NCBI GenBank assembly: GCA_026982555.1
Contig: JALSGT010000123.1
Location: forward strand, 1 to 48,051
Direction of reading: 5' to 3'
Source: Chromatiales bacterium
GTDB taxonomy: Bacteria > Pseudomonadota > Gammaproteobacteria > SZUA-152
Length of the DNA: 48,051 nt
The position numbers and the translations under genes are program-made. The notes under the pieces were generated by a model that worked only from the letters and a program-made list of their open reading frames with translations, made no database searches and had not been told where the DNA came from. Positions 17,687 to 26,233 of the stretch are shown piece by piece (position 1 is the stretch's first letter; each line of letters begins with the position of its first letter).

Positions 17687-19228
17687 TCAATCCACACCAC
17701 TTATATCGACGATATCGCTATCCAGTAAAATTTTCTTACCGGAACTCTGTTGCTCTGGTGAAAATTCTCCCAGCGTAAAGCAAAACACGGCACCGCCATC
17801 CACCCTCCCTTCTCCCCAGACTTTCCCGCCATGCCGTAATACAATGCGTTTTACTGCCGCCAACCCAACACCCACGCCTTCAAATTCCTCAACGCTATGC
17901 AATCTCCTGAAGGGTAAAAATAATTTCTCGGCGTACTGCATATCAAACCCGACGCCATTATCCTTTACCGTATAAACCATATTTCCTGCGGATAATTCAC
18001 CTGTAAATTCAACATGTGGATGATCCATTTTTTGAGTGAATTTCCAGGCATTACTCAACAAATGACACAATAATATTTTCATTAATTCTTCATCACCATA
18101 AGCAGTCAATTGCCTGTCAACAATGAATTCCACCTGATGGTCCGTATATTCTTCTCTAAGATTTTTCTCGATTTCAGTCGCCATTTGAGAAAGATTGATT
18201 GTTTTCCGGTACAACTCTTTACGAGTGACCTGGGAAAGAATCAAAATATCATCGATCATTTTTCCCATTCTTTTTGTACCGCCACAGATTCTCTTTAAAT
18301 AATTTCGCCCCTCATCTCCGACAATATTGCCATAATCTTCCAGCATAGCTTCACTAAACCCATTGATAGCACGTAGTGGCACACGCAAATCCTGGGACAA
18401 AGAATGCGCAAATGACTGTAGCTCCTGATTGACCGTTAACAATTCAGCCGTGCGCTCATTCACCACCCTTTCCAAATGCTCGCGATAACGTTGCAGCTCC
18501 TGACGTGCCTTGACTCTTTCATCAACATCAAACATCAACCCCTGCAATGTGGGCGAACGAGGGTCATACGTCGATTTATGCACACAATCACGCACCCATA
18601 CCACTTTGCCATTGGCATGATTTATTCGATATTCGATTTCACGACTTTCATCAATAGAGGCAACATGACGATAAAATTTCTCGGCCAGGTCAATATCTTC
18701 TTCACATACGTGATTCAACCAAAATTTTTCTTCATACCAATCGCTGATTTCATAACCCAGCATGGCTTTCGCCTGCGGACCTACATAGGTTATACGTCGT
18801 GAATTTAAATCCAGTTCCCAGGGAATAACATTTGCTGTTTCCACTAATCGCCGGTAATGTTCTTCCCTTTTTTCCAGATTGGAATAGGATTTCTGAAGAT
18901 TTGATAACATTGCGTCAAATGCACAAGCCAGTATGCCAATTTCATCTTTTCTGGTACGCAAATCTACACTGATTTCCCGATGAGACATTTCAAATGATGC
19001 TGTCGTAATATGCCTGGTAAGCACGGATAAAGGTTTTATCGTGCTGCGTAAAACCAGATGAATAACCATCATCACTAACAGCCATATGCCACCAAGCGTC
19101 AGAACGATGCTTTCCATTTTTTCTGTTTCATTAAAGTTATGCGACAACACATAACCCAGCAGCAACATCGAAATACTCAATACAAAGCCAAGACTGACAA
19201 TAACCCGCGTATACAATCCCCAGTTCAT
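17687..19228 (-). CDS. Membrane PAS histidine kinase with Gln at the phospho-acceptor site
   Basis: Inner-membrane sensor of 513 aa. TM segments at about 8-29 and 42-60 leave only about 12 periplasmic residues, so sensing is probably cytoplasmic. HAMP (61-113), a PAS domain (123-240), a coiled coil, a HisKA-type helix (266-335) and an HATPase domain follow. The H-box, normally S-H-D-L-R, reads SLSQDLRVPLRAI: codon 279 (18394-18392) is CAG, Gln. The N box (LLSNAWKF), DNGVGF and GVGVGLA are intact, so ATP binding is expected but autophosphorylation at the usual site is not. His275 lies four residues earlier. The gene starts 12 bp after the REC-PAS-GGDEF-EAL stop, in one operon. Confidence 0.9.
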   Translation of the reverse strand: MNWGLYTRVIVSLGFVLSISMLLLGYVLSHNFNETEKMESIVLTLGGIWLLVMMVIHLVLRSTIKPLSVLTRHITTASFEMSHREISVDLRTRKDEIGILACAFDAMLSNLQKSYSNLEKREEHYRRLVETANVIPWELDLNSRRITYVGPQAKAMLGYEISDWYEEKFWLNHVCEEDIDLAEKFYRHVASIDESREIEYRINHANGKVVWVRDCVHKSTYDPRSPTLQGLMFDVDERVKARQELQRYREHLERVVNERTAELLTVNQELQSFAHSLSQDLRVPLRAINGFSEAMLEDYGNIVGDEGRNYLKRICGGTKRMGKMIDDILILSQVTRKELYRKTINLSQMATEIEKNLREEYTDHQVEFIVDRQLTAYGDEELMKILLCHLLSNAWKFTQKMDHPHVEFTGELSAGNMVYTVKDNGVGFDMQYAEKLFLPFRRLHSVEEFEGVGVGLAAVKRIVLRHGGKVWGEGRVDGGAVFCFTLGEFSPEQQSSGKKILLDSDIVDISGVD

Positions 19229-19240
19229 TTTTGCTGCGCC

Positions 19241-21304
19241 CTATGCATCAGAAATCCGCAGGAGAAAATCGTCACTGGACATGGGCTGATCATAAAAATA
19301 ACCTTGTACATTGTCACAACCATGTTCGCGCAGGAACCTGGCTTGCGCCTCCGTTTCCACGCCTTCAGCGGTTACCGAAAGTTTCAGTCGGTGCCCCATA
19401 GCAATAATCGTATCAATAATGGCAGCATCATCTTCATCTGCCGGAATATCCGCAACGAAGGATTGATCAATTTTTAACACATCCAGTGGGAAGCGCTTCA
19501 AATAGCTCAGCGATGAATAACCGGTACCAAAATCATCAATGGCAATACGAATACCCATTTCATGGAAAATCTCCAGGGTTAACAGCGCTTCTTCAGGGTC
19601 TTCCATCACATAACTTTCTGTGATTTCCAATTCAATCATTTCTGCTGCAACATCATTCTCTGCAAGCACTTGACGAATCATCGCCACCAGACTTTTATCA
19701 CGGAATTGGCGCGCTGACAGATTAACGGCAATCGGCACTGGTTTACCGCCTGCGTCAATCCAGGCATGATGATCCTGGCAGGCTTGGCGTAAAACCCACT
19801 CACCTACGGGGATGATCAAACTGGTTTCTTCCAGCAGGGGTATAAATTTTCCCGGTAATAACAAGTCGTCGCTGCTGCGCTGCCAGCGAAGCAACGCTTC
19901 CACACCGATGATGGCGCCTGTTTCCAGTGACAACTGCGGCTGATAATAAAGCTGGAATTCCTCGCGCTCCAATGCACGGCGCAACGCACTTTCCATTGAC
20001 AGCCGGTCATCTGCATCCGCATTCATGGATTTTTGGTAAAAATGGTAGTTGGCACCACCATCACGCTTGGCGACATGCAGTGCAGTATCCGCAAAGCGTG
20101 CCAGGTCATCAAACTCCACCGCATCATCCGGAAAAAAAGACACGCCAATACTCGGCACTAAGAAAATTTCCCGGCTTTGTACGTAAAAAGGCTCGGCAAA
20201 AGCATCAACCACTGTTTGTAATAAATCATCTACCGAACCATTACGATCAACATCCGTTATGCCAACACCAAATTCATCACCCACAAAGCGTGCGACCAAA
20301 TCCTGTTGACGCACACAACCTGCCAGACGTTGTCCCACCTGTTGCAGCAACCGGTCACCCACCTGGTGCCCCAGGGTGTCATTAATGTTCACAAACCGGT
20401 CAATATCAAAATGTAAATAAGCAACACGCTTGCTGCTATGCCGCGCGCGCGACATCGCCTGTTTACACCGCTCCCGAAACAGCACCCGATTGGGCAAATC
20501 CGTCAAGGCATCGTAATACATCAGATGCTGAATACGGTCTTCCGCCTGTTTTTGCTGGCTCATATCGGTGAAGCCACCGATCAAATGTGTTATTTGCCCC
20601 GTGGCGTCAGTCACGGCACTGATGGTTAGCCATTCCGGAAATACTTCACCATTTTTTCGCCGGTTCCAGATCTCACCCTGCCAGTAACCATTATCATTAA
20701 TGGACTGCCACATGCCGCAATAAAAATCCTTGTCATGCCGACCCGACTGCAAAACACTTGGGTATTGACCAATAATATCCGCTTCTGAGTAACCGGTAAT
20801 TTCTGTAAAAGCCTTGTTTACACGCAGAATGTGCGCTTCCCGGTCCGTGATCATTACCCCTTCCACACTGGACTCGAAAACCTTGGCTGATAAATGCAGA
20901 TCTGCTTCCGCCCGTTGGCGGGCACGACGCACTTCGGCTTCACGCAACTCGCGTTCAATGGCGGGGATCAGCCGTGCCAGATTATCTTTCATAATATAAT
21001 CATGTGCGCCAGCCTTCATTAGAGCGACTGCGGACTCTTCACCCATAGCACCAGAAATAACAATAAATGGGAGATCAATACCCGTTGAGCGCAGTAAAAC
21101 TAATGCTGCGGGACCACTGAATTCCGGCATATTATAATCCGAAAGAACAATGTCCCATTCGCGTACCTCCAGTGCCGCACGCATCGTCTCAGGAGTATCC
21201 ACCCTTTTGAAAGAAGCTGCATAACCTCCCTTTTTGAGCTGGCGCAGAGTCAGCGCCGCATCGTCTTCAGAATCTTCAACTAATAAAACGCGCAGAGGTT
21301 TCAT
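19241..21304 (-). CDS. REC-PAS-GGDEF-EAL response regulator
   Basis: Response regulator of 687 aa predicted to make or degrade c-di-GMP. The receiver domain (1-125) has its phospho-acceptor at Asp56 (SDYNMP). The PAS domain spans about 140-255 with the S-box end GGFTDMSQQKQAE. The GGDEF domain has Val341 in place of the first Gly (VGDEF), which may weaken cyclase activity. The EAL domain is complete (VEALLRW, VNLSARQF, LEITES, IDDFGTGYSS, LKIDQSF, AEGVE, VQGYFYDQP), so phosphodiesterase activity is the safer prediction. It is first in an operon with the histidine kinase 12 bp downstream. Confidence 0.92.
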   Translation of the reverse strand: MKPLRVLLVEDSEDDAALTLRQLKKGGYAASFKRVDTPETMRAALEVREWDIVLSDYNMPEFSGPAALVLLRSTGIDLPFIVISGAMGEESAVALMKAGAHDYIMKDNLARLIPAIERELREAEVRRARQRAEADLHLSAKVFESSVEGVMITDREAHILRVNKAFTEITGYSEADIIGQYPSVLQSGRHDKDFYCGMWQSINDNGYWQGEIWNRRKNGEVFPEWLTISAVTDATGQITHLIGGFTDMSQQKQAEDRIQHLMYYDALTDLPNRVLFRERCKQAMSRARHSSKRVAYLHFDIDRFVNINDTLGHQVGDRLLQQVGQRLAGCVRQQDLVARFVGDEFGVGITDVDRNGSVDDLLQTVVDAFAEPFYVQSREIFLVPSIGVSFFPDDAVEFDDLARFADTALHVAKRDGGANYHFYQKSMNADADDRLSMESALRRALEREEFQLYYQPQLSLETGAIIGVEALLRWQRSSDDLLLPGKFIPLLEETSLIIPVGEWVLRQACQDHHAWIDAGGKPVPIAVNLSARQFRDKSLVAMIRQVLAENDVAAEMIELEITESYVMEDPEEALLTLEIFHEMGIRIAIDDFGTGYSSLSYLKRFPLDVLKIDQSFVADIPADEDDAAIIDTIIAMGHRLKLSVTAEGVETEAQARFLREHGCDNVQGYFYDQPMSSDDFLLRISDA

Positions 21305-21335
21305 TTATCTGAATAATTCCTTCACTGGTCCTGTT

Positions 21336-21454
21336 TCGGCATTGGCATTTATCCAACGCATCGTAAAATGCCACGCGGAATACATATCATAATCGGCATC
21401 GGCATGTCTGCGTACATACTTGATACACATAATGCACTGGCATTTCAAATGCCA
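21336..21454. promoter_or_regulatory. Four TGGCATTT boxes upstream of the signalling operon
   Basis: The octamer TGGCATTT occurs at 21343-21350 and, inverted as AAATGCCA, at 21366-21373. A second back-to-back pair forms TGGCATTTCAAATGCCA at 21438-21454. A related 13-mer, TCGGCATTGGCAT / TCGGCATCGGCAT, repeats at 21336 and 21393. All lie 30-150 bp upstream of the REC-PAS-GGDEF-EAL start and about 130-250 bp before the divergent secreted-protein gene. This arrangement looks like binding sites for a dimeric regulator; the regulator is unknown. Confidence 0.45.
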
Positions 21455-21587
21455 CCGAAGCAAAAAATAGTTAACCTGTTGATTTAAGGTATTTTTTCAT
21501 TGCAATTGATATTCTGCCCCCTGAAAAATAACCGTTAGCCTGTTATTCTGCGTGCCTCGACTTCAAATTTATCAGTGGCTCTACATT

Positions 21588-21932
21588 ATGCACCACATGT
21601 CGCAAACATATTCTGTCATATTGATCACTTTCCTCTGCTTTTCAGCGACACCCGGCCAGGCTGAAACAGACATCACAGAGGGGGAAAGTGACCAGCAGCA
21701 ACTCCAGTCAATATTGCAAAAACTGGATCAGGCCACCAAACAACGCCAGCAACAAGACAAGCAGCTTGAAACGCTGTCCCGTCAACTTGAATGCAACTGG
21801 ACGTTAATCCGTGCTTACGAAACCTGCGGACAATTGCATGGCAATAATCCGGACGGGCATCTAAAATGCTCAGCCACAGCCAAACAAAATATGACGCAAT
21901 GCCTGGAAGGTGATGAGGAAAAACAACGGTGA
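21588..21932 (+). CDS. Small secreted protein with four cysteines
   Basis: Protein of 114 aa, not recognised. An N-terminal signal peptide (TYSVILITFLCFSATPGQA, probable cut after GQA) is followed by a Gln/Glu-rich coiled coil at about residues 35-65 (QQLQSILQKLDQATKQRQQQ). A C-terminal part holds four Cys, spaced for two disulfides. It is probably periplasmic. ATG 21588 and ATG 21597 are both possible; ribosome binding sites are weak. It converges with the DsrE-like gene, whose stop is 11 bp away. Confidence 0.6.
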   Translation: MHHMSQTYSVILITFLCFSATPGQAETDITEGESDQQQLQSILQKLDQATKQRQQQDKQLETLSRQLECNWTLIRAYETCGQLHGNNPDGHLKCSATAKQNMTQCLEGDEEKQR

Positions 21933-21943
21933 ATATATTATTT

Positions 21944-22282
21944 TTACAAAGTAATAATTTGATCAGGCATATTTTGGGAAAGCGCAGCGTATAAATTAGG
22001 AAAACAACCGATGACGGCCCCTTCAACTAATTTTTTATCTATTTCTCTTTCATAACAGCATTTGTCGCAAGCCATTAATAACATGCCAGTATCCTTTGCA
22101 ACTTTTGCAAGCCTTGTTCCTATTGGGTCGCCATCCACTAATACATAGTTATTATCTTCAAAGAAAAACATCCCCACGACGTCCACACCATGCATGCCAT
22201 TTTCTAATTGCGGCAAAATCATTTGACCCAGCTTATAAGAAACTGAATGGCCTTGTGTTGAAAAAATATAGGCGACTTTCAT
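21944..22282 (-). CDS. DsrE/DsrF-like family protein
   Basis: Cytoplasmic protein of 112 aa with the DsrE fold. The first strand MKVAYIFST is followed by helix KLGQMILPQL, the segment GVDVVGMFFFEDNNYVLV, and a cysteine cluster ACDKCCYER at about residues 71-79. DsrE-type proteins carry persulfide on such cysteines and relay sulfur (for example in tRNA thiolation or sulfur oxidation). The start has AAGGA at good spacing. It has no dsr or tus partner genes here. The gene is monocistronic by appearance, followed by the convergent secreted-protein gene. The exact subfamily is uncertain. Confidence 0.75.
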   Translation of the reverse strand: MKVAYIFSTQGHSVSYKLGQMILPQLENGMHGVDVVGMFFFEDNNYVLVDGDPIGTRLAKVAKDTGMLLMACDKCCYEREIDKKLVEGAVIGCFPNLYAALSQNMPDQIITL

Positions 22283-22448
22283 TTTATTTTCCTTCTTTGA
22301 GTGTTTATTTTTAGTACGAAACCCAACTCACCAACCAATGCAGGAAACCGAAAACGACAACGGAGGTATGCGAAGATTATCGAATAACCGGACGAAAAAC
22401 ACGAGGCAATCACATGAGTGCCATATCCACGGGAAACACGCATGTTGT

Positions 22449-22540
<92 letters not shown>

Positions 22541-22587
22541 GAAAAGAGCGCATAGCATACGCATTACGCAGAAATTTTCAAACACCG

Positions 22588-23106
22588 TTATCGCCGGGCT
22601 TTGAAAAAACGTCGCAATAAACCACTGCATTCGCTTTCCAGCACGCCACCCTCAACCTGCACCAGATGGTTAAATTGATCGCTGCCCAATAACGAAAAGG
22701 CACTTCCTGCTGCGCCCACGCGCGGATCAGTGGCGCCATAAACCACACGCTCCACCCGCGCATGAATAATCGCGCCGGCACACATCACACAGGGCTCCAG
22801 GGTGACATAAAGCGTGGTATTGGGTAAGCGATAATTTTTTTCCGTCAGCCCCGCTGCACGCAAAGCCATTACTTCAGCGTGGGCCGTCGGGTCATGGTTC
22901 ATCACTGGCTGGTTCCAGCCTTCGGCAATCACACAATCATCGCGTACAATCACTGCACCTACGGGGACTTCTCCTTCAGTCTCCGCATGTACTGCCAGCA
23001 TCAGGGCGCGCTGCATCCATTTTAAATCACCAGAGGCCGGTATCGAGGCGTCAGGGACCGTTTTATCTAAAATTTTCCCGGCCTCTCGACGCTCGCTATG
23101 CTCCAC
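22588..23106 (-). CDS. tadA: tRNA-specific adenosine-34 deaminase TadA
   Basis: Essential zinc enzyme that deaminates A34 to inosine in tRNA-Arg(ACG). The 172-aa product carries the cytidine/deoxycytidylate deaminase signature: HAEVMAL at residues 76-82 (His76 zinc ligand, Glu78 proton shuttle) and PCVMCAGAI with zinc ligands Cys106 and Cys109. EVPVGAVIV matches the family N-terminus. The start chosen is GTG 23106, with GGGGAT upstream, which leaves about 28 extra residues before the conserved core; the ATG at codon 31 is an alternative. Confidence 0.93.
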   Translation of the reverse strand: MEHSERREAGKILDKTVPDASIPASGDLKWMQRALMLAVHAETEGEVPVGAVIVRDDCVIAEGWNQPVMNHDPTAHAEVMALRAAGLTEKNYRLPNTTLYVTLEPCVMCAGAIIHARVERVVYGATDPRVGAAGSAFSLLGSDQFNHLVQVEGGVLESECSGLLRRFFKARR

Positions 23107-23262
23107 TGATTTATCCCCACTCTATTGTAAATAAGCCATTTTTAGCTTTCATTTTCAATGACTTATTTTCCTGCCAAACGATAATACCATGAAAAATACC
23201 ATGTTCAGAAAATCCTTCAAAATACTTAAAATGTGCCGATTGAACACTTCCAGGCAGCACCC

Positions 23263-23590
23263 CTAGGCCACCTTCCGGGCTTTGACTTCGAGGTGTATCC
23301 CCTCCTGCTCCTGCAGATAACCGATCACCGCAAACAGGTTACTCGCCTGGGGATTCCGTTTCGGACCGAACATACGTATGAGACGCTTGTTCGACTTATC
23401 GAAGACCCGGGATAGTTCCTCGAACCCGATCGTCGCGTTGATAGAGTCGCGCAGCACTGCCTTGCCGGTATCGACATCTCCGGCAAGCAGGCATTCGACC
23501 CCTTCATTATGGCAAGACCTTGCGAAATGCGGGATCCCTTTGGGCATGTGCCTGAATGGTGCCCTTAAAATCTTTCGTCAAAGCCATCAT
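23263..23590 (-). pseudogene. Frameshifted HigA-type addiction antitoxin
   Basis: Relic of a helix-turn-helix antidote protein of about 100 aa. The N-terminal part starts at ATG 23590 (after AAGGGATGTG) and reads MMALTKDFKGTIQAHAQRD, then PAFRKVLP and a stop at about 23507. The rest continues in another frame: NEGVECLLAGDVDTGKAVL, NATIGFEELSRVF, KRNPQASNLFAVI, GIHLEVKARKV. Removing one C near 23512 joins AFRKVL directly to HNEGVECL as expected for the family, so a single inserted base explains the break. A short ATG/TTG restart within the second frame could still yield a protein lacking the N-terminus. Its cognate toxin gene is absent. Confidence 0.72.
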
Positions 23591-23616
23591 CACATCCCTT
23601 GCCGTTTCCGGTACGC

Positions 23617-23892
23617 CTACGCAGCCTTCACCTTCACGGTTTTTCCAATCCGCGCCAGCATGTTGACCAGTCTGTCGATGGTGAACTTTTCAATCTTGCC
23701 GCGCATCAGATCACTGATTCTCGGCTGGTGAACGCCAAACACCTCTGCAGCTTCTTTCTGACCCAGCCCTTCATCCTCGATATATTGACGCAGTGCGATC
23801 ATCAATTCTGAACGAATCTTCAGGTTCTGCGCCATCGCCGGATTATCCTCCAGCGCCTCAAATACATTGCGGTAACTTTTTGAAATCTTCAT
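23617..23892 (-). CDS. XRE-type antitoxin (HigA-like)
   Basis: Helix-turn-helix protein of 91 aa. The DNA-binding region is EGLGQKEAAEVFGVHQPRISDLMRGKIEKFTIDRLVNML (about 41-80 in length order), typical of antitoxins paired with HigB/RelE-fold toxins that precede them. It neutralises the toxin and represses the operon. The start codon overlaps the toxin stop by four bases (ATGA), the usual coupled arrangement with toxin first. It ends 26 bp before the frameshifted second antitoxin. Confidence 0.85.
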   Translation of the reverse strand: MKISKSYRNVFEALEDNPAMAQNLKIRSELMIALRQYIEDEGLGQKEAAEVFGVHQPRISDLMRGKIEKFTIDRLVNMLARIGKTVKVKAA

Positions 23893-24221
23893 TTCCGCTT
23901 CCTCTTTTCTACCAACGCCTTGTACCTGGCTTTAGCCAACTCGATATCTGCCTTGCGTGTTTTCCGTGTCTTCTTTTGAAAAGCATGCAACACATAAATG
24001 GCCTCTTCGAATCGGGCAACATAGATCACCCGGCAAATACCTGCCGCGTCCTTAATTCTGATTTCAACAGCCCCGGCCCCAACAGTATTCATCAGTTTCC
24101 AGTCACTTGGCTGCAACCCGGCCTGGACATTACTAAGCTCAAAACCCGCTTCCCGACGTGCGCCTGCCGGAAAGTGCTTGAGATCGTCCAATGAGCAACC
24201 CACAAAGCGCACGTCTTTCAT
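23889..24221 (-). CDS. HigB/RelE-superfamily toxin (Gp49-like)
   Basis: Toxin of 110 aa of the phage-derived Gp49-like/HigB group of RelE-fold mRNA interferases. Visible family stretches are VGCSLDDLKHFPAGARREAGFEL near the N-terminus, then GAVEIRIKDAAGICRVIYVARFEEAIYVLHAFQKKTRKT (the strand-rich core with basic residues) and KADIELAKARYKAL at the end. It is expected to cut mRNA at the ribosome when free of the antitoxin. Two ATGs are possible, 24230 and 24221. I prefer 24221 because the -10 box of the promoter overlaps the first ATG. Confidence 0.85.
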   Translation of the reverse strand: MKDVRFVGCSLDDLKHFPAGARREAGFELSNVQAGLQPSDWKLMNTVGAGAVEIRIKDAAGICRVIYVARFEEAIYVLHAFQKKTRKTRKADIELAKARYKALVEKRKRK

Positions 24222-24228
24222 AAACGTC

Positions 24229-24256
24229 ATTATACAAAATTTTATATTTATATCAA
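24229..24256 (-). promoter_or_regulatory. Near-consensus sigma-70 promoter of the toxin-antitoxin operon
   Basis: On the minus strand TTGATA (24256-24251), 16 bp, then a perfect TATAAT (24234-24229). The expected transcription start falls at about 24222, immediately before ATG 24221, so the toxin mRNA would be leaderless or nearly so. The -10 box overlaps the upstream ATG at 24230. Confidence 0.7.
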
Positions 24257-24577
24257 GTTTTATATATTTTAGCGAGGTGGATGTCCAGCAAGATACGCCT
24301 GATCACAAATACCATGATTATCAGGGCAGGTTTTTCATGTGTTTTGTCTTTTTATCAATGATAAGTGAATCATGGATGCCATATCGTGCATATCATGGCA
24401 TTTTTTCGTACGCAGGAAGTCGGTATGCGTAATACCATGATTCATGCCATGAATAACGACTGCCTGCAGCCGCCGACCCGTACAGAGCAATGTGAGATGA
24501 AAACCTGGAAATCTTGAGATTACAGGCAATCAGGGTTCAATTGCCTGTCAGTGCCTGCCAGCACCAGACATTGCCGA
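24257..24577. other. Intergenic region with AATACCATG repeats and a hairpin
   Basis: No gene seen. AATACCATG occurs at 24308-24316 and 24431-24439, and also twice on the other side of the toxin-antitoxin block (23183-23191, 23195-23203). A 9-bp hairpin ACAGGCAAT...ATTGCCTGT (24522-24548) lies 30 bp after the guaA stop and may act in 3' end formation, though no T-run follows. Confidence 0.5.
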
Positions 24578-26158
24578 CTACTCCCACTCAATCGTCGCAG
24601 GCGGCTTGCTGGAAATATCGTAGGCCACGCGGGAGATACCAGGCACTTCATTGATAATGCGCCGCGAAACCGTTTCCAATAATTCGTAGGGCAGATGCGC
24701 CCAACGTGCTGTCATGAAATCCACAGTTTCCACTGCACGCAGCGATACCACATAATCATAACGCCGACCATCACCGGTAACGCCGACCGACTTCACTGGC
24801 AAAAACACAGCAAAAGCCTGGCTGACTTTGTGATACCAGTCGTGTTTATGTAACTCTTCGATAAAAATAGCATCAGCAGGACGCAGGATATCGGCATATT
24901 CTTTTTTTACTTCACCAAGAATGCGCACACCAAGCCCTGGACCGGGGAAGGGATGCCGATAAACCATATCGTAAGGCAAACCCAGCTCGACCCCCAGCTT
25001 ACGCACTTCATCCTTGAATAATTCGCGCAACGGCTCCACCAGCGTCAACTTCATATAGTCTGGTAATCCACCCACATTGTGATGTGACTTGATAACGTGG
25101 GCCTTGCCGGATTTGGCACCGGCAGACTCAATCACATCAGGATAAATGGTGCCCTGCGCCAACCACTTGGCGTTAGGCAGTTTGGCGGATTCCTCTTCAA
25201 AAATATCAATAAACAGATTGCCGATAATTTTACGTTTCTTTTCCGGGTCATTTTCACCGCCCAGTGCCGCCATAAAACGATCCTGTGCATTGACACGAAT
25301 AACTTTAACGCCCATGTGCTCGGCAAACATGGACATCACCTGATCACCTTCATTGAGACGCAACAGACCATTATCCACAAATACGCAAGTGAGCTGCTTG
25401 CCAATAGCTTTATGCAACAATGCGGCCACCACGGATGAATCCACGCCCCCGGACAAACCGAGAATCACTTCGTCGTTGCCCACCTGCTCGCGCACTTTGT
25501 GAATGTTATCGTCAATAATGTTGTCAGCAGTCCACAGCCCTTCGCAACCGCAGATATCATGCACAAAGCGGTTGATAATACGCTCGCCCTGATGAGTGTG
25601 GGTCACTTCAGGATGAAACTGGATACCGTAAAAACGGCGTGTTTCATCGGCCATACCGGCAATGGGTGCCGACTCAGTGGAGGCCATCAACTTAAAACCG
25701 GGCGGTAATTGTTCAACACGATCACCGTGGCTCATCCATACATCCAGCAAACCGTAGCCTTCTTCACTGATGTGGTCTTCGATATTTTTCAGCAGCGGCG
25801 TATGGCCACGCGCACGCACCTTGGCATAACCGTATTCGTGGTGGTCTGCATTTTCCACTTTACCGCCCAACTGCGCGGCCATGGTCTGCATGCCGTAACA
25901 AATACCCAGTACCGGCACACCCTGCTCAAACACACGTTGCGGGGCTGTGGGTGAATCATCACCCGTCACCGACTCCGGGCCACCGGAAAGAATAATGCCG
26001 CTGGGTGCAAATTCCCGCACACCGGCATCACTCATCAAGTCATAAGCGTGTAACTCGCAATAGACACCCGCCTCGCGCACCCGCCGGGCAATAAGCTGCG
26101 TATATTGTGAACCAAAATCAAGAATCAGAATGCGCTGGGCATGAATGTCGGTATTCAA
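24578..26158 (-). CDS. guaA: GMP synthase (glutamine-hydrolysing)
   Basis: Converts XMP to GMP with ATP and glutamine, the last step of guanine nucleotide synthesis. The product is 526 aa (E. coli 525). The class I amidotransferase domain opens with [21 protein letters not shown] and has the nucleophile in GICYGMQ. The ATP-pyrophosphatase P-loop is LSGGVDSSV. The dimerisation domain ends IEWE, as usual. I use TTG 26158 as start because it gives Met-Asn-Thr-Asp-Ile-His, matching family length. The frame stays open to a GTG at 26191, but that extra part coincides with a REP-like repeat. It follows guaB with a 75-bp gap, as in the classical guaBA operon. Confidence 0.93.
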   Translation of the reverse strand: MNTDIHAQRILILDFGSQYTQLIARRVREAGVYCELHAYDLMSDAGVREFAPSGIILSGGPESVTGDDSPTAPQRVFEQGVPVLGICYGMQTMAAQLGGKVENADHHEYGYAKVRARGHTPLLKNIEDHISEEGYGLLDVWMSHGDRVEQLPPGFKLMASTESAPIAGMADETRRFYGIQFHPEVTHTHQGERIINRFVHDICGCEGLWTADNIIDDNIHKVREQVGNDEVILGLSGGVDSSVVAALLHKAIGKQLTCVFVDNGLLRLNEGDQVMSMFAEHMGVKVIRVNAQDRFMAALGGENDPEKKRKIIGNLFIDIFEEESAKLPNAKWLAQGTIYPDVIESAGAKSGKAHVIKSHHNVGGLPDYMKLTLVEPLRELFKDEVRKLGVELGLPYDMVYRHPFPGPGLGVRILGEVKKEYADILRPADAIFIEELHKHDWYHKVSQAFAVFLPVKSVGVTGDGRRYDYVVSLRAVETVDFMTARWAHLPYELLETVSRRIINEVPGISRVAYDISSKPPATIEWE

Positions 26159-26171
26159 GAAAATATCCAAT

Positions 26172-26192
26172 GTAGGGTGGGTACTGCCCACC
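26172..26192. repeat. REP-like hairpin between guaB and guaA
   Basis: TGTAGGGTGGGTACTGCCCAC at 26171-26191 contains GGTGGG...CCCACC arms (26176-26181 and 26187-26192) with a 5-nt loop. Sequences of the form GTAGGGTGGGC...GCCCACC are common dispersed repeats in proteobacterial genomes. A similar hairpin precedes parC at 47772. Confidence 0.5.
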
Positions 26193-26233
26193 GTTTTATT
26201 TCAGGCTGACTTATTGTATTCATCTGTGTTTTA

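Noticed and set aside
24335..24529. 64-aa minus-strand frame near the guaA end
   Set aside because: No ribosome binding site, and it contains the AATACCATG repeats.
26159..26191. N-terminal extension of GuaA starting at GTG
   Set aside because: It is encoded by a REP-like repeat and exceeds the family length; TTG 26158 fits better.
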